Shown: positions 16,956 through 25,535 of the stretch, one piece after another
Layout: each line of letters starts with the position of its first letter
Position numbering within the stretch: the first letter of the stretch is position 1
NCBI RefSeq assembly: GCF_026127265.1
Contig: NZ_WWFG01000002.1
Span: 186,001-250,000 of the forward strand
Direction of reading: 5' to 3'
DNA from: Nostoc sp. KVJ3
Lineage (GTDB): Bacteria; Cyanobacteriota; Cyanobacteriia; Cyanobacteriales; Nostocaceae
DNA length: 64,000 nt
Notes under the pieces: generated by a model
What the model was told of the DNA's origin: nothing
The model's database searches: none
Seen by the model: only the letters and a program-made list of their open reading frames with translations
Program-made: the position numbers and the translations under genes

Positions 16956-17825
16956 TCAAACAGCTAGGCTTTGCATCGCTTTCAGTAAATCTTGATGAAC
17001 AGATTTGGAGTCAGCGACGATTAATCCAGGCAAGCTATAGTTTTTACAAGTATGCAGTGGTGGTAAAGGCGAACCGTCCACAGTAGTTACAATCCAGCCA
17101 GCCTCTTTTGCAATAAAAGCTAGTGCAGCACTATCAATAAATTTACCCGATTTGATGACTGCTCCACTCAAGTCGCCACTGAGAATACCATTAAGATTGG
17201 GAATTTGAATATCACTAGAGTAATCAGTTGCTATATCAATTACTTTATATCGATCCTTTAGTAAAGGTGCGATCGCATTCATCCCCCATCCCAACAAAAT
17301 ACAAGGTTTGGCAGATATTATCTGCAATGGGGCACAGGCTTCTAAACTCATCTCCAGCGTCCCTTTAAAAGCACCTTCGCCTCTAAGGGCGTAAAAATAA
17401 ACATTTTGGGCTGGAGAGATGGCAATTACTGCTTCAAAGTCATCGGAATTTAGAATACTGAGAATAATTTGGTAATTAGAATGTCCATCCATGTAAAACT
17501 TCGTGCCATCGATCGGGTCAAGTGTAACTAAATAATCACCTTCTGAACCGAGTTCGGTAGCACGAAAATACTTAGTATTATTAGAACTTTCATACTCTTC
17601 CCCAAAAAAGCGAATCTCTGGAAAAGTACCCAGTAATACTACTTCTACAAGATTTTGAATAGCTACATCCGCATCAGTAAGTGCGGCAGTAAAAAAGTTT
17701 TTTCCTTGTTCTTTGGCGGGAAGTGCAGCGATTTTTGGTTGAAGAAAATTGGCATAGGCTGCTGCTATTTTGAGATGGGGGAGTAAAATCTCCAAAATTA
17801 GTCGAGTTGTTGGCGTTGTAGACAT
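16956..17825 (-). CDS. Inositol monophosphatase-family phosphatase (IMPase/CysQ-like)
   Basis: 289-residue metal-dependent phosphatase. The motif DPIDGTKFYMDG near residue 118 gives the Asp ligands, GEEYES supplies the upstream glutamates, and the C-terminal DSAALAFIAKEAGW is the third metal-binding/structural motif. Family members hydrolyse inositol phosphates, 3'-phosphoadenosine 5'-phosphate, fructose bisphosphate or histidinol phosphate; the sequence does not allow a choice. It is the first gene of a two-gene unit with panE. An AAGGAG site is just upstream of the ATG. Confidence 0.87.
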   Translation of the reverse strand: MSTTPTTRLILEILLPHLKIAAAYANFLQPKIAALPAKEQGKNFFTAALTDADVAIQNLVEVVLLGTFPEIRFFGEEYESSNNTKYFRATELGSEGDYLVTLDPIDGTKFYMDGHSNYQIILSILNSDDFEAVIAISPAQNVYFYALRGEGAFKGTLEMSLEACAPLQIISAKPCILLGWGMNAIAPLLKDRYKVIDIATDYSSDIQIPNLNGILSGDLSGAVIKSGKFIDSAALAFIAKEAGWIVTTVDGSPLPPLHTCKNYSLPGLIVADSKSVHQDLLKAMQSLAV

Positions 17826-18587
17826 GACAAAACTCCTTTTAGAAATAATCTACCGATCTACTACTTAGAATTTTATATCTAGACAAAATTACGGTATCAT
17901 CTAGGTTTAATGATACTACCGTTGCTATATTACTCTAATCTCTGTGTCTCAAAGACTGGATGAGTTAACTCATAATTAATTTCACCAGATATCTAATTTT
18001 TATCAGAGGGTATGCACCTCATCTCCCTTCCGAAAAAAGTTGGTAGGACTAGCCCTTTCAAGGTGACTCGAAAAATTTCTTTTTTCTCTCCGCGTTCTCT
18101 GCGCCTCTGCGGTTCAAAAGTAATTTATTTAACCACAGAGGCAATAGAGTTGCCAGTACGCCCTTGCGGTTAAGAAACTTGTAGCAACTGGTGCGACACA
18201 GAGATATAGCGTTTCCTAATCACATAGCAATCCCAAGCCTTTGGGATTGCTTCACTTCGTACCCTGAACGCAATGACATAAATATTTTTGCATACGCACT
18301 TATAGGATAAATTACCGAAAGATAGAACATAAGCATGAAACTTTCTCACTTAAGTAAGTAAATTTTTTAAACATATTGTTAATAATCCAAAACGAGCTTT
18401 TCATTTAGTTTACGATCTAGTCTTTATACAATATAAATAATTAAATGAATATATTTTGATCTAGTGGGTTCCATCCAAAATAGTCTGGTGAACTCATTGT
18501 TCATGTATTTTGCCAAAAACTAACCCTCACAGATGCTCTGAAATCTTGAGTAAATCACTACCCTAAATCGGCTTAATTATAACTCCT
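17826..18587. other. Gene-free spacer with decayed repeats
   Basis: This 760-base divergent spacer has a repeat of the cyanobacterial type CTCTGCGCCTCTGCGGTT near 18090-18160 and a palindrome AGCAATCCCAAG / CTTTGGGATTGCT at 18226-18251. The final 250 bases are AT-rich and probably carry the promoter of the hybrid kinase. No ORF is supported. Confidence 0.6.
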
Positions 18588-20690
18588 ATGGCTACGTTAC
18601 TGAAATCTGCATCGCAAACCAATATTCTCCTCGTAGATGACAACCCTGATAATTTACGTCTGTTATCCAAAATGTTAGAGTTACAAGGTTATATCGTTCG
18701 CAAATCTCTCAATGGCAGAATGGCATTACAAGCTGCCCAACGAGAGCCACCGGATTTAATTTTGCTTGACATTAATATGCCAGAAATGAACGGCTATGAA
18801 GTTTGTCAGCAGTTAAAACTTGTAGAGACAACACATAATATTCCGATTATTTTTATCAGTGCGATAGATCATCTCAAGGATAAAGTAAAAGCCTTTGATT
18901 TGGGAGCGCAAGACTACATTACCAAGCCATTTCAAGAATTAGAAGTACTAGCAAGAATTAAAAATCAATTACTCATTCAACAACAACAGCAACTTCTAAT
19001 TCAGCAAAATCAAAAATTGGAGGAGGCAAAGGCAATAGCAGAAATAGCTACTCAAGCAAAGAGTGAGTTTTTAGCCAATATAAGTCATGAAATCCGTACA
19101 CCAATGAATGCAGTTATTGGCATGACAGAACTATTGCTTGAGACAAACATGGATACATATCAGCAAGACGCTGTTGAAACAATCCGCTCTAGTGGTGAAA
19201 TTTTATTATCTTTAATTAATAATATTTTGGATTTTTCTAAGATTGGCTCAGGCAAAATGGAACTAGAAGCAAAACCATTTGATTTAGTAACTTGCCTGAA
19301 AGAATCAATAGCCTTATTAGCTAACAATGCCGCGACTAAAAACTTAAAAATTAGCTTTAATTTAGCAGCAAATGTACCCACACAAGTTATAGCAGATATT
19401 ACTCGTTTGCGTCAGATTCTAGTTAATTTACTGGGTAATGCCATTAAATTTACTCCAAACGGTAGTATCACAATTGCAGTCACAGCCAATATAGTAGGTG
19501 AATCTAGCAAAATTACAGCATTAGATGCTGGGGCTACTTATCAGCTACAGTTTGCTGTTAAGGATACAGGGATTGGTGTGCCAGCAGATAAACTAGATCG
19601 ATTGTTTCAGTCTTTTAGTCAAGTTGATTCCTCGACTACTCGCTGCTATGGAGGTACAGGTTTAGGATTAGCTATCAGTCGCCAACTGTGCGAATTGATG
19701 GGCGGAAATATGTGGGTAGAGAGTCAGGTAGGAGAGGGATCTACTTTTTATTTTACTATCGTTGCCCCGGCGAGTTCCCCTTTAGTAACGACAAATAATA
19801 ATCTTCAGTCACATACTAACGAAACAAGTACTCAGGCATCTGATGTGATGTTACTCAGTTCTGCGATGCCTACGGCGGTAAACTACGCACAACAGTTCCC
19901 CTTAAGAATTTTGGTGGCCGAAGATCATCCAGTTAATCAAAAACTAGCTCTATTAATGCTCAAACGATTGGGATATCAAGCCGATGTTGTTAGTAATGGA
20001 GTGGAAGTTTTAGAAATTATCCAGCACTTAACTTATGATGTAATATTCATGGATGTCCAAATGCCTGAAATGGATGGACTCAAGACAACTCGGTTGATCC
20101 GCCAAAATTATCCAGTTGGTTCTCGTCCGCGAATTATTGCCGTGACAGCCCGTGTCCTTGAACACGAGCGCCAGGAATGTCTAGCGGCTGGGATGGATGA
20201 TTATATTACTAAACCCATCCGTCTTGACGTGCTGACTCAAGCCTTAAGTCGATGTGTGTCGATAGGATCTACTAATGATTTTACCTTGCCCAGTACAAGC
20301 AATCAGCCCCTAGTTAAGGCCTCTGATGTCGCAGTAGCAGATTTGCCAGCTATTAATACTCAAGTTATTGAACAGATCCGCAAGATTGCCGAACCAGAGG
20401 AGACATTTTTAATAGAAATTATTGATTGTTATCTAGAAGATTCTCCCCAAATCTTGGAACAAATTCGGGTTGCTCTGACTCAGGGTGATGCCACAACTAT
20501 ACACTTCCTAGCTCATAGCTGGAAATCCAGCAGTGCATATTTGGGAGCAACGACGTTAGTGCTTCTTTGTGGAGAAATAGAAGCGATCGCTTTTTCCGAA
20601 ATCAGCCATGTTTCAGAGCGGCTACACGATTTAGAGGCTGAATTTGAAAGAGTCAAAGCAGCTTTATCCCTAGAACGTCAAAAAAGATAG
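18588..20690 (+). CDS. Hybrid histidine kinase: REC-HisKA-HATPase-REC-Hpt
   Basis: Domain order by motif: receiver 1 at residues 12-130 (ILLVDDNPDN, phospho-Asp in LILLDINMPEMNG, lysine in YITKPF); coiled-coil; HisKA with FLANISHEIRTPMNAVIGM near residue 165; HATPase with DTGIGVPADKLDRLF and GGTGLGLAISRQL; receiver 2 at about 442-560 (ILVAEDHPVNQ, VIFMDVQMPEMDG); and a C-terminal Hpt with FLAHSWKSSSAYLGA supplying the phosphohistidine. It has no input sensor or membrane segment of its own, so it is a cytoplasmic phosphorelay hub that probably receives signals through its first receiver. Its stop is 23 bp from the stop of the converging bacteriophytochrome kinase. Confidence 0.92.
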   Translation: MATLLKSASQTNILLVDDNPDNLRLLSKMLELQGYIVRKSLNGRMALQAAQREPPDLILLDINMPEMNGYEVCQQLKLVETTHNIPIIFISAIDHLKDKVKAFDLGAQDYITKPFQELEVLARIKNQLLIQQQQQLLIQQNQKLEEAKAIAEIATQAKSEFLANISHEIRTPMNAVIGMTELLLETNMDTYQQDAVETIRSSGEILLSLINNILDFSKIGSGKMELEAKPFDLVTCLKESIALLANNAATKNLKISFNLAANVPTQVIADITRLRQILVNLLGNAIKFTPNGSITIAVTANIVGESSKITALDAGATYQLQFAVKDTGIGVPADKLDRLFQSFSQVDSSTTRCYGGTGLGLAISRQLCELMGGNMWVESQVGEGSTFYFTIVAPASSPLVTTNNNLQSHTNETSTQASDVMLLSSAMPTAVNYAQQFPLRILVAEDHPVNQKLALLMLKRLGYQADVVSNGVEVLEIIQHLTYDVIFMDVQMPEMDGLKTTRLIRQNYPVGSRPRIIAVTARVLEHERQECLAAGMDDYITKPIRLDVLTQALSRCVSIGSTNDFTLPSTSNQPLVKASDVAVADLPAINTQVIEQIRKIAEPEETFLIEIIDCYLEDSPQILEQIRVALTQGDATTIHFLAHSWKSSSAYLGATTLVLLCGEIEAIAFSEISHVSERLHDLEAEFERVKAALSLERQKR

Positions 20691-20713
20691 CCAAGGTAGT
20701 TCAGTCATAGTCT

Positions 20714-23700
20714 TTATTCCCCAGTTTCGGTGAGAGTTGCGATCTGCGCTTCGCAGCAGCACTTCGCTATCGCTTCCAGGTGGAAGTTATCTACGAGATA
20801 TTTCAGAGTATTGGCGAGAAATCGCTCCTGGTTAGGGATTTGAGCGATGAGATTGTAGAGTTTAATATCGTTAAGATCCAAAGCTGCTTGATGCACCTGA
20901 ATAATCCACTCTGCTGACATTACCTGCAAATCTTTGGCGGTTAGAGATTTCTGGAGTAATGTTTGCTGGTCTAACCTTGGTAAAGCTGCTTCCCGGTAGC
21001 GATAGCGGACTCCCAAGTATTGCGCTATCTTATCAAATAAGAAAGTTTCTAGAAATGGTTTGGTGATGTGGTCGTTGCACCCTGCTTGAATACTGGCGGC
21101 GTAGTCTTCCTCAAAGGCATAAGCTGTCAAAGCCATAATCACCACTTCTTGACCTGATTCCTTTTCTCGAATTTGCCGAGTAGTTTCGTAGCCATCAATT
21201 CCCGGCATTTGAATATCCATTAAAATTAAGTGGGGATGCCATTCTGACCACAGAGCGATCGCTTCATACCCGTTCTCGGCTGCACAGACCTCGAACCCAA
21301 CTGATTCTAGCAGCATGACGAGCAGATTACGGTTTTCTTTCAGGTCTTCCACCACTAAAATGCGATAAGTAGGCTGTCCCGCTTCTAAACCAATAACAGT
21401 GTGAGTCGCTGGGGAGGCAATGATATCTACTGAGTTTACCAAACTGAGTAAAATCTTACAAATGAAGGTTGACTCTTGATTCAGGGTGCTTTGCACTGTA
21501 ATATCACCACCCATTAAACGGGCAAACTGACGGCTAATCGATAAGCCTAAGCCTGTACCTTGAGCATGGCGACCTCGTTCTGTTTGGATGAAGGCTTCAA
21601 ACACAGTTTCAATATCCGATTGAGCAATACCACATCCAGTATCTTCAACTTCCAGATGCAGGGTGATGATTGGTTTGGAATCAGGGCTAGGTATTGAATT
21701 AAGTGAGTTAACGAAAGCTTGTAATCGAAGGGTAACACTACCTGTTGTCGTAAATTTGATCGCATTGCTTAAGAGATTGAGCAAAATTTGGCGCAGTTTT
21801 GATTCGTCACCATATATATAGCGGGGAACGCTGGGATGCTGCTCAGTCAACAGAGCAATTCCTTTCTCTAAAGCTTTGAGAGCAACCATATCTGTAATAG
21901 AGTGGATTAGCTGATGCAAATCGAAACTGTTTTCTGTTAGTTGTAACTTACCCGCTTCAATTTTGGACATTTCCAACACATCGTTAATCAGATTTAACAA
22001 GTGTTCTCCACTGCGGCTGATGATGCTTAAATGCTCTTGAAATTGAGATGGAATTGTGTCGCTGCGGTTCATCAACTGAGTAAATCCCAAAATGGCATTG
22101 AGGGGAGTTCTTAGTTCGTGGCTCATTTTAGCAAGGAACTGACTTTTGGCATGATTAGCGATCGCAGCCTGTTCTGCGGCTTGTTCTAGGGCTGTTTGGG
22201 AAAACTCTAGCACTACCAACATCAGTGTATTCCGCATCTCAGTAGCGGCTTCTAGTTCTGCAACTTCCCAAGGTAAAGAAGTCTCTTGAACGGTTTCTTT
22301 CCACAATTGAAACGACTTTCGGGGACATAATTTCATCTCTCCAATTTCGTTAATTGATACCGCATCCTGGGGGTTGCCCGCCCAATTCACCATCTGGATT
22401 TGCTCTGGTCGAAACCAGAGAATATGGTAAGACTTTTGTGTGGCATGGTTAAATAAGATTGAAATTGCCAGAATGCCACTAGCTTGATCTTTGAATGCCT
22501 CCGCTTCTGGATATAAACGTGAGAGAGAATCGGTAGCAAACACTTGTTCCTCTTCGTGTTGCACTAACCATGTCACCAGATCCTGCACCTGCGTATTCGA
22601 GGGCGTTTGACCAACTAATATCAGATGACCATCAAGTAAAATTGCGGCTCCTTGAGCATGAACTAGATCCAGCAATTGAGAAGAATTTCGGCTAAAAACT
22701 TGCTCAATCAAATTGGCATCCTGCAATAATGTCTGTTGCAGTTCATCCTGAATCGCTCTTACCTGCGTTCGGTAAATATGGAATTCTTTTTCTTGCTGAT
22801 GCACCAGTTCAATTGAGGCAAACTGTCCTAAAAATTCACAGGCTTTGCGAGTTTCATAATCCACTAGCTTCGGGCTGTTGTGGTGACAAGCAATTAGCCC
22901 CCAGAGGCGTTTGTCGTCGAGCAACGAAATTGTCATCGACCCAGCAACTCCCATATTCTGTAAGTATTCAATGTGATAATGAGATACTCCGCGTAACAGA
23001 GAATGACTCAAATCAAGGGGTACATCCCTCAAAGGATGGTTGCTGGGAATTAACGAGATAGGGGTGTAATTAACATCGGGAATGAATCGCATCCGGTTGC
23101 GGTAAAACAACTGGCGGGCTGGCAGAGGAATATCTATTGCCAAATAGTGCAGTCCCAGATAGCTTTCTAGATGCGTCTGTTTCTCCTCCGCAATCACCAC
23201 ACCACTATCGTCTGCCTGAAAGCGGTAGATCATCACCCGATCAAACCCTGTTATGGCTTTCACTTCTCTGACAAGGTTTTGAGCCAGATCGGTCAAGTTA
23301 GTAGCATTACGAAGATTAGCGATCGCACCTTGCAAGCGGTGATAGAATTGGATTGAATGGATGCTTCTCATCGATTGCTGAGGTTCTAGTTCTAGAATCA
23401 ACCCATCGACCATTCGATGCATCACACCTCGGAATGTCTGATTTTTCCATTGCCAATCTGTCTGGGCAATCTTCCGCCGGGTTTTTAACTTAAACGGATT
23501 GCAGGACTCTAGGTTATCTTGAGCCAAATAGCCAGCAAGTCGCTGCACTTGAGCGCTGGAAAACAATCTTTGTAAAGGTTGACCCAGCAATGCTTCTGCC
23601 GAAATTCCAAAAAACTCCTCTACATTTTCGCTAATCTGCAAAATTGTGAGGTGTGGCTCTTGCAGCATCAGCAACATTCCATACGGCTGAATATGACCGG

Positions 23701-23782
23701 GAGCATACACAGATTCATCACTGCACACTTCTAAACCCGTCAGTAACGAAGAGGTGAGTAAGTTGATATTTGGTGAATGCAT
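20714..23782 (-). CDS. Bacteriophytochrome-type hybrid histidine kinase (PAS-GAF-PHY-HisKA-HATPase-REC)
   Basis: A 1022-residue red/far-red photoreceptor kinase. The N-terminus has the BphP signature LEVCSDESVYAPGHIQPYG, with the chromophore-attachment cysteine at residue 18. The PAS domain is followed by GAF (FDRVMIYRF, LAIDIPLPARQLF in place of PASDIP, then HYHIEYLQNMGVAGSM with the bilin-contacting histidine, and LWGLIACHH), then PHY to about residue 500. HisKA has FLAKMSHELRTPLNAILGF near residue 553, then HATPase (GTGLGLSISRQF) and a C-terminal receiver (ILVVEDLKEN, LILMDIQMPGIDG). A non-receiver tail of about 85 residues follows. It should bind biliverdin through Cys18. No haem oxygenase gene is adjacent. 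Confidence 0.9.
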   Translation of the reverse strand: MHSPNINLLTSSLLTGLEVCSDESVYAPGHIQPYGMLLMLQEPHLTILQISENVEEFFGISAEALLGQPLQRLFSSAQVQRLAGYLAQDNLESCNPFKLKTRRKIAQTDWQWKNQTFRGVMHRMVDGLILELEPQQSMRSIHSIQFYHRLQGAIANLRNATNLTDLAQNLVREVKAITGFDRVMIYRFQADDSGVVIAEEKQTHLESYLGLHYLAIDIPLPARQLFYRNRMRFIPDVNYTPISLIPSNHPLRDVPLDLSHSLLRGVSHYHIEYLQNMGVAGSMTISLLDDKRLWGLIACHHNSPKLVDYETRKACEFLGQFASIELVHQQEKEFHIYRTQVRAIQDELQQTLLQDANLIEQVFSRNSSQLLDLVHAQGAAILLDGHLILVGQTPSNTQVQDLVTWLVQHEEEQVFATDSLSRLYPEAEAFKDQASGILAISILFNHATQKSYHILWFRPEQIQMVNWAGNPQDAVSINEIGEMKLCPRKSFQLWKETVQETSLPWEVAELEAATEMRNTLMLVVLEFSQTALEQAAEQAAIANHAKSQFLAKMSHELRTPLNAILGFTQLMNRSDTIPSQFQEHLSIISRSGEHLLNLINDVLEMSKIEAGKLQLTENSFDLHQLIHSITDMVALKALEKGIALLTEQHPSVPRYIYGDESKLRQILLNLLSNAIKFTTTGSVTLRLQAFVNSLNSIPSPDSKPIITLHLEVEDTGCGIAQSDIETVFEAFIQTERGRHAQGTGLGLSISRQFARLMGGDITVQSTLNQESTFICKILLSLVNSVDIIASPATHTVIGLEAGQPTYRILVVEDLKENRNLLVMLLESVGFEVCAAENGYEAIALWSEWHPHLILMDIQMPGIDGYETTRQIREKESGQEVVIMALTAYAFEEDYAASIQAGCNDHITKPFLETFLFDKIAQYLGVRYRYREAALPRLDQQTLLQKSLTAKDLQVMSAEWIIQVHQAALDLNDIKLYNLIAQIPNQERFLANTLKYLVDNFHLEAIAKCCCEAQIATLTETGE

Positions 23783-24142
23783 AGCTGAGGTAAACGGTTT
23801 TGGAAACCAAAAAGTTGTGAATCTAAATTGAAAATTGTAGGATTAGCTCAAACTCATACTTGCTGACAAATTAACTTAAATAGGTCGCAAGTTGGGTCAA
23901 TTCGCTTTGCTCTAATTAAAAATTAAAAATTACAATAGGTGCTTGTACCCAAAATTAATTAATTACAAATTATCATTATTCTTAATTTTTAATTCAAAAA
24001 AGGTCAAGAGTTTTCCCAAAAATAAAATGTGGTTCTTTAAGTTTCACCTTTTTTAATTCTTAATTAATCAGTAATTATATCAAAGAATTTAAATAAATTA
24101 TACTTTTAAATCCAAGTGAATAAGTAGATGTATTGTAAAACG
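23783..24142. other. AT-rich spacer upstream of the bacteriophytochrome gene
   Basis: No ORF or hairpin stands out in these 360 bases beyond short AATTTTTAATT-type runs. It should contain the promoter of the minus-strand photoreceptor gene. Confidence 0.45.
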
Positions 24143-24262
24143 GTTCGGTTAAGGTTATTTGGTGAAAATAATAGATCCCAAATCCGCGATAAATCGCCGT
24201 CAGAACGAAGGACTGATTATTGTAAAGACGGCGATTTATCGCGTCTCTTGCCTTAACCGAAC
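24143..24262. repeat. Intact 120-bp miniature element, GTTCGGTTAAGG family
   Basis: The complete family copy: perfect 12-bp terminal inverted repeats GTTCGGTTAAGG (24143-24154) and CCTTAACCGAAC (24251-24262) enclose the CGCGATAAATCGCCGTC / GACGGCGATTTATCGCG hairpin. It serves as the reference for the broken copies at 1217, 10177 and 13865. Confidence 0.9.
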
Positions 24263-24325
24263 AGCATTGAGAGGCATCGCCAATAAATACGAAATTCTGC
24301 CAGAATTAGGACTAAAAAGCCAGAG

Positions 24326-25324
24326 TTATGGCCGGATCAAGAAAACCGATTTCTTATTTTGGGGAAAGTCAAGATGAGAGAAAATTGATTTGGGTAGCAT
24401 TCCATGCACACCTTTGTGGGGACTGTTCACAACTTGAGTAATGTGAAAATTTACAGCTAAACTACACAATACATAAGCATCTTCTGGTGATAAATTTGCA
24501 AAGCGCTCCAGAAAATTAATCATGTTTTTTAAAGCCAGTTCCAAAGCTTCGTCTAAGGTTTGAGCAAAACCCATTGTAATGATATCAGTTGGAGTTTCGG
24601 CCATTGGTGTTTTCAGTTGTAAATCCTTGTGAAGTTTGAGGGTGATTCTACCGTTCATAGAAGTTTCAATAGCAGTGACATTTACTTCGCCATCTCCCTG
24701 TGCAGAATGGCCATCACCAATAGAAAATAATGCACCAGGTACAAAAATAGGTAAAAATAAACGCGAACCTGCTTGTAATTCGCGGTTGTCGATATTGCCA
24801 CCGTAACAACCTGGTGGGACAGAAGTTCGAGAGGTTTCTGGAGTAGCGACACCAAGAATTCCAAAAAACGGTTTGAGGGGAATTTTTATGCCAGTACCCA
24901 CTGAAAATTCAGCGATATTGTTTGCTAAATCTAGAGGAATAAATGTCAAAGCAGGTTGAGGAAACTGATCTGGTAAAGCTCCCCAACCTGTACGAATGGC
25001 ATTAAAGCCGATAGGTAAACGAGGTGCGATCGCATCTAATTGTACTTCTAAAACATCTCCTGGTTCGGCATCGCACACATAAATTGGCCCTGTTAGCAAA
25101 TGCGGCCCCCCAGCAATTTTGCGTTCTGGTACAAGATTTTGGCAGATATCGAGAAATTCTGGTGTCACAAACTCAGGTGGTGCTTGCTCGTAAACGTAGT
25201 AACCAGTATAAGTTTCTACATCAACCGTGTCACCTGAATTAATAGTGAGTACTGGTTCTAGTAGATGAGAGAAACCACCCAGATGCACAGTTTCCTTGGT
25301 AGCTTTTAAAATGTAGTGAGTCAT
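24326..25324 (-). CDS. Acetamidase/formamidase family amidohydrolase
   Basis: 332 residues, full family length. Family signatures: INSGDTVDVET near the N-terminus, GPIYVCDAEPGDVLEVQLDAI, then VPPGCYGGNIDNRELQAGSRLFLPIFVPGALFSIGDGHSAQGDGEV in pieces (PPGCYGGNIDNRELQAG; FSIGDGHSAQGDGEV). The GDGH histidine and acidic residues line the zinc-containing active site in characterised members. It would hydrolyse short amides, releasing ammonium in the cytoplasm. Substrate (formamide versus acetamide) is not decidable. It is divergent from the porin gene. Confidence 0.92.
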   Translation of the reverse strand: MTHYILKATKETVHLGGFSHLLEPVLTINSGDTVDVETYTGYYVYEQAPPEFVTPEFLDICQNLVPERKIAGGPHLLTGPIYVCDAEPGDVLEVQLDAIAPRLPIGFNAIRTGWGALPDQFPQPALTFIPLDLANNIAEFSVGTGIKIPLKPFFGILGVATPETSRTSVPPGCYGGNIDNRELQAGSRLFLPIFVPGALFSIGDGHSAQGDGEVNVTAIETSMNGRITLKLHKDLQLKTPMAETPTDIITMGFAQTLDEALELALKNMINFLERFANLSPEDAYVLCSLAVNFHITQVVNSPHKGVHGMLPKSIFSHLDFPQNKKSVFLIRP

Positions 25325-25499
25325 TACCGCTCTTAAGTATATAGGACTATGATTTGATTTTTGAAAAAACTCCCCACTCCCAGCCTAGAGATGTATTCTC
25401 AGATGCAGAGCCTCCATATCCAAAATTCTCTCAAAACTTAAGTCTAATTTAAGACGAAATCCGTAAATGTTCCCAGGTGAAAACTAGATAATCCCGAAT

Positions 25500-25529
25500 A
25501 CACTCTTCACTTAAGTATGTGAAGAGTGT
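25500..25529. promoter_or_regulatory. Perfect 11-bp hairpin directly upstream of the porin start
   Basis: ACACTCTTCAC (25500-25510) pairs with GTGAAGAGTGT (25519-25529) across an 8-base loop, ending 6 bases before the TTG start. It may be a dimeric regulator site or an RNA hairpin covering the ribosome binding region. Upstream, at 25338-25366, lies a single end of the TATAGGAATC repeat family. Confidence 0.55.
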
Positions 25530-25535
25530 AAAAAG

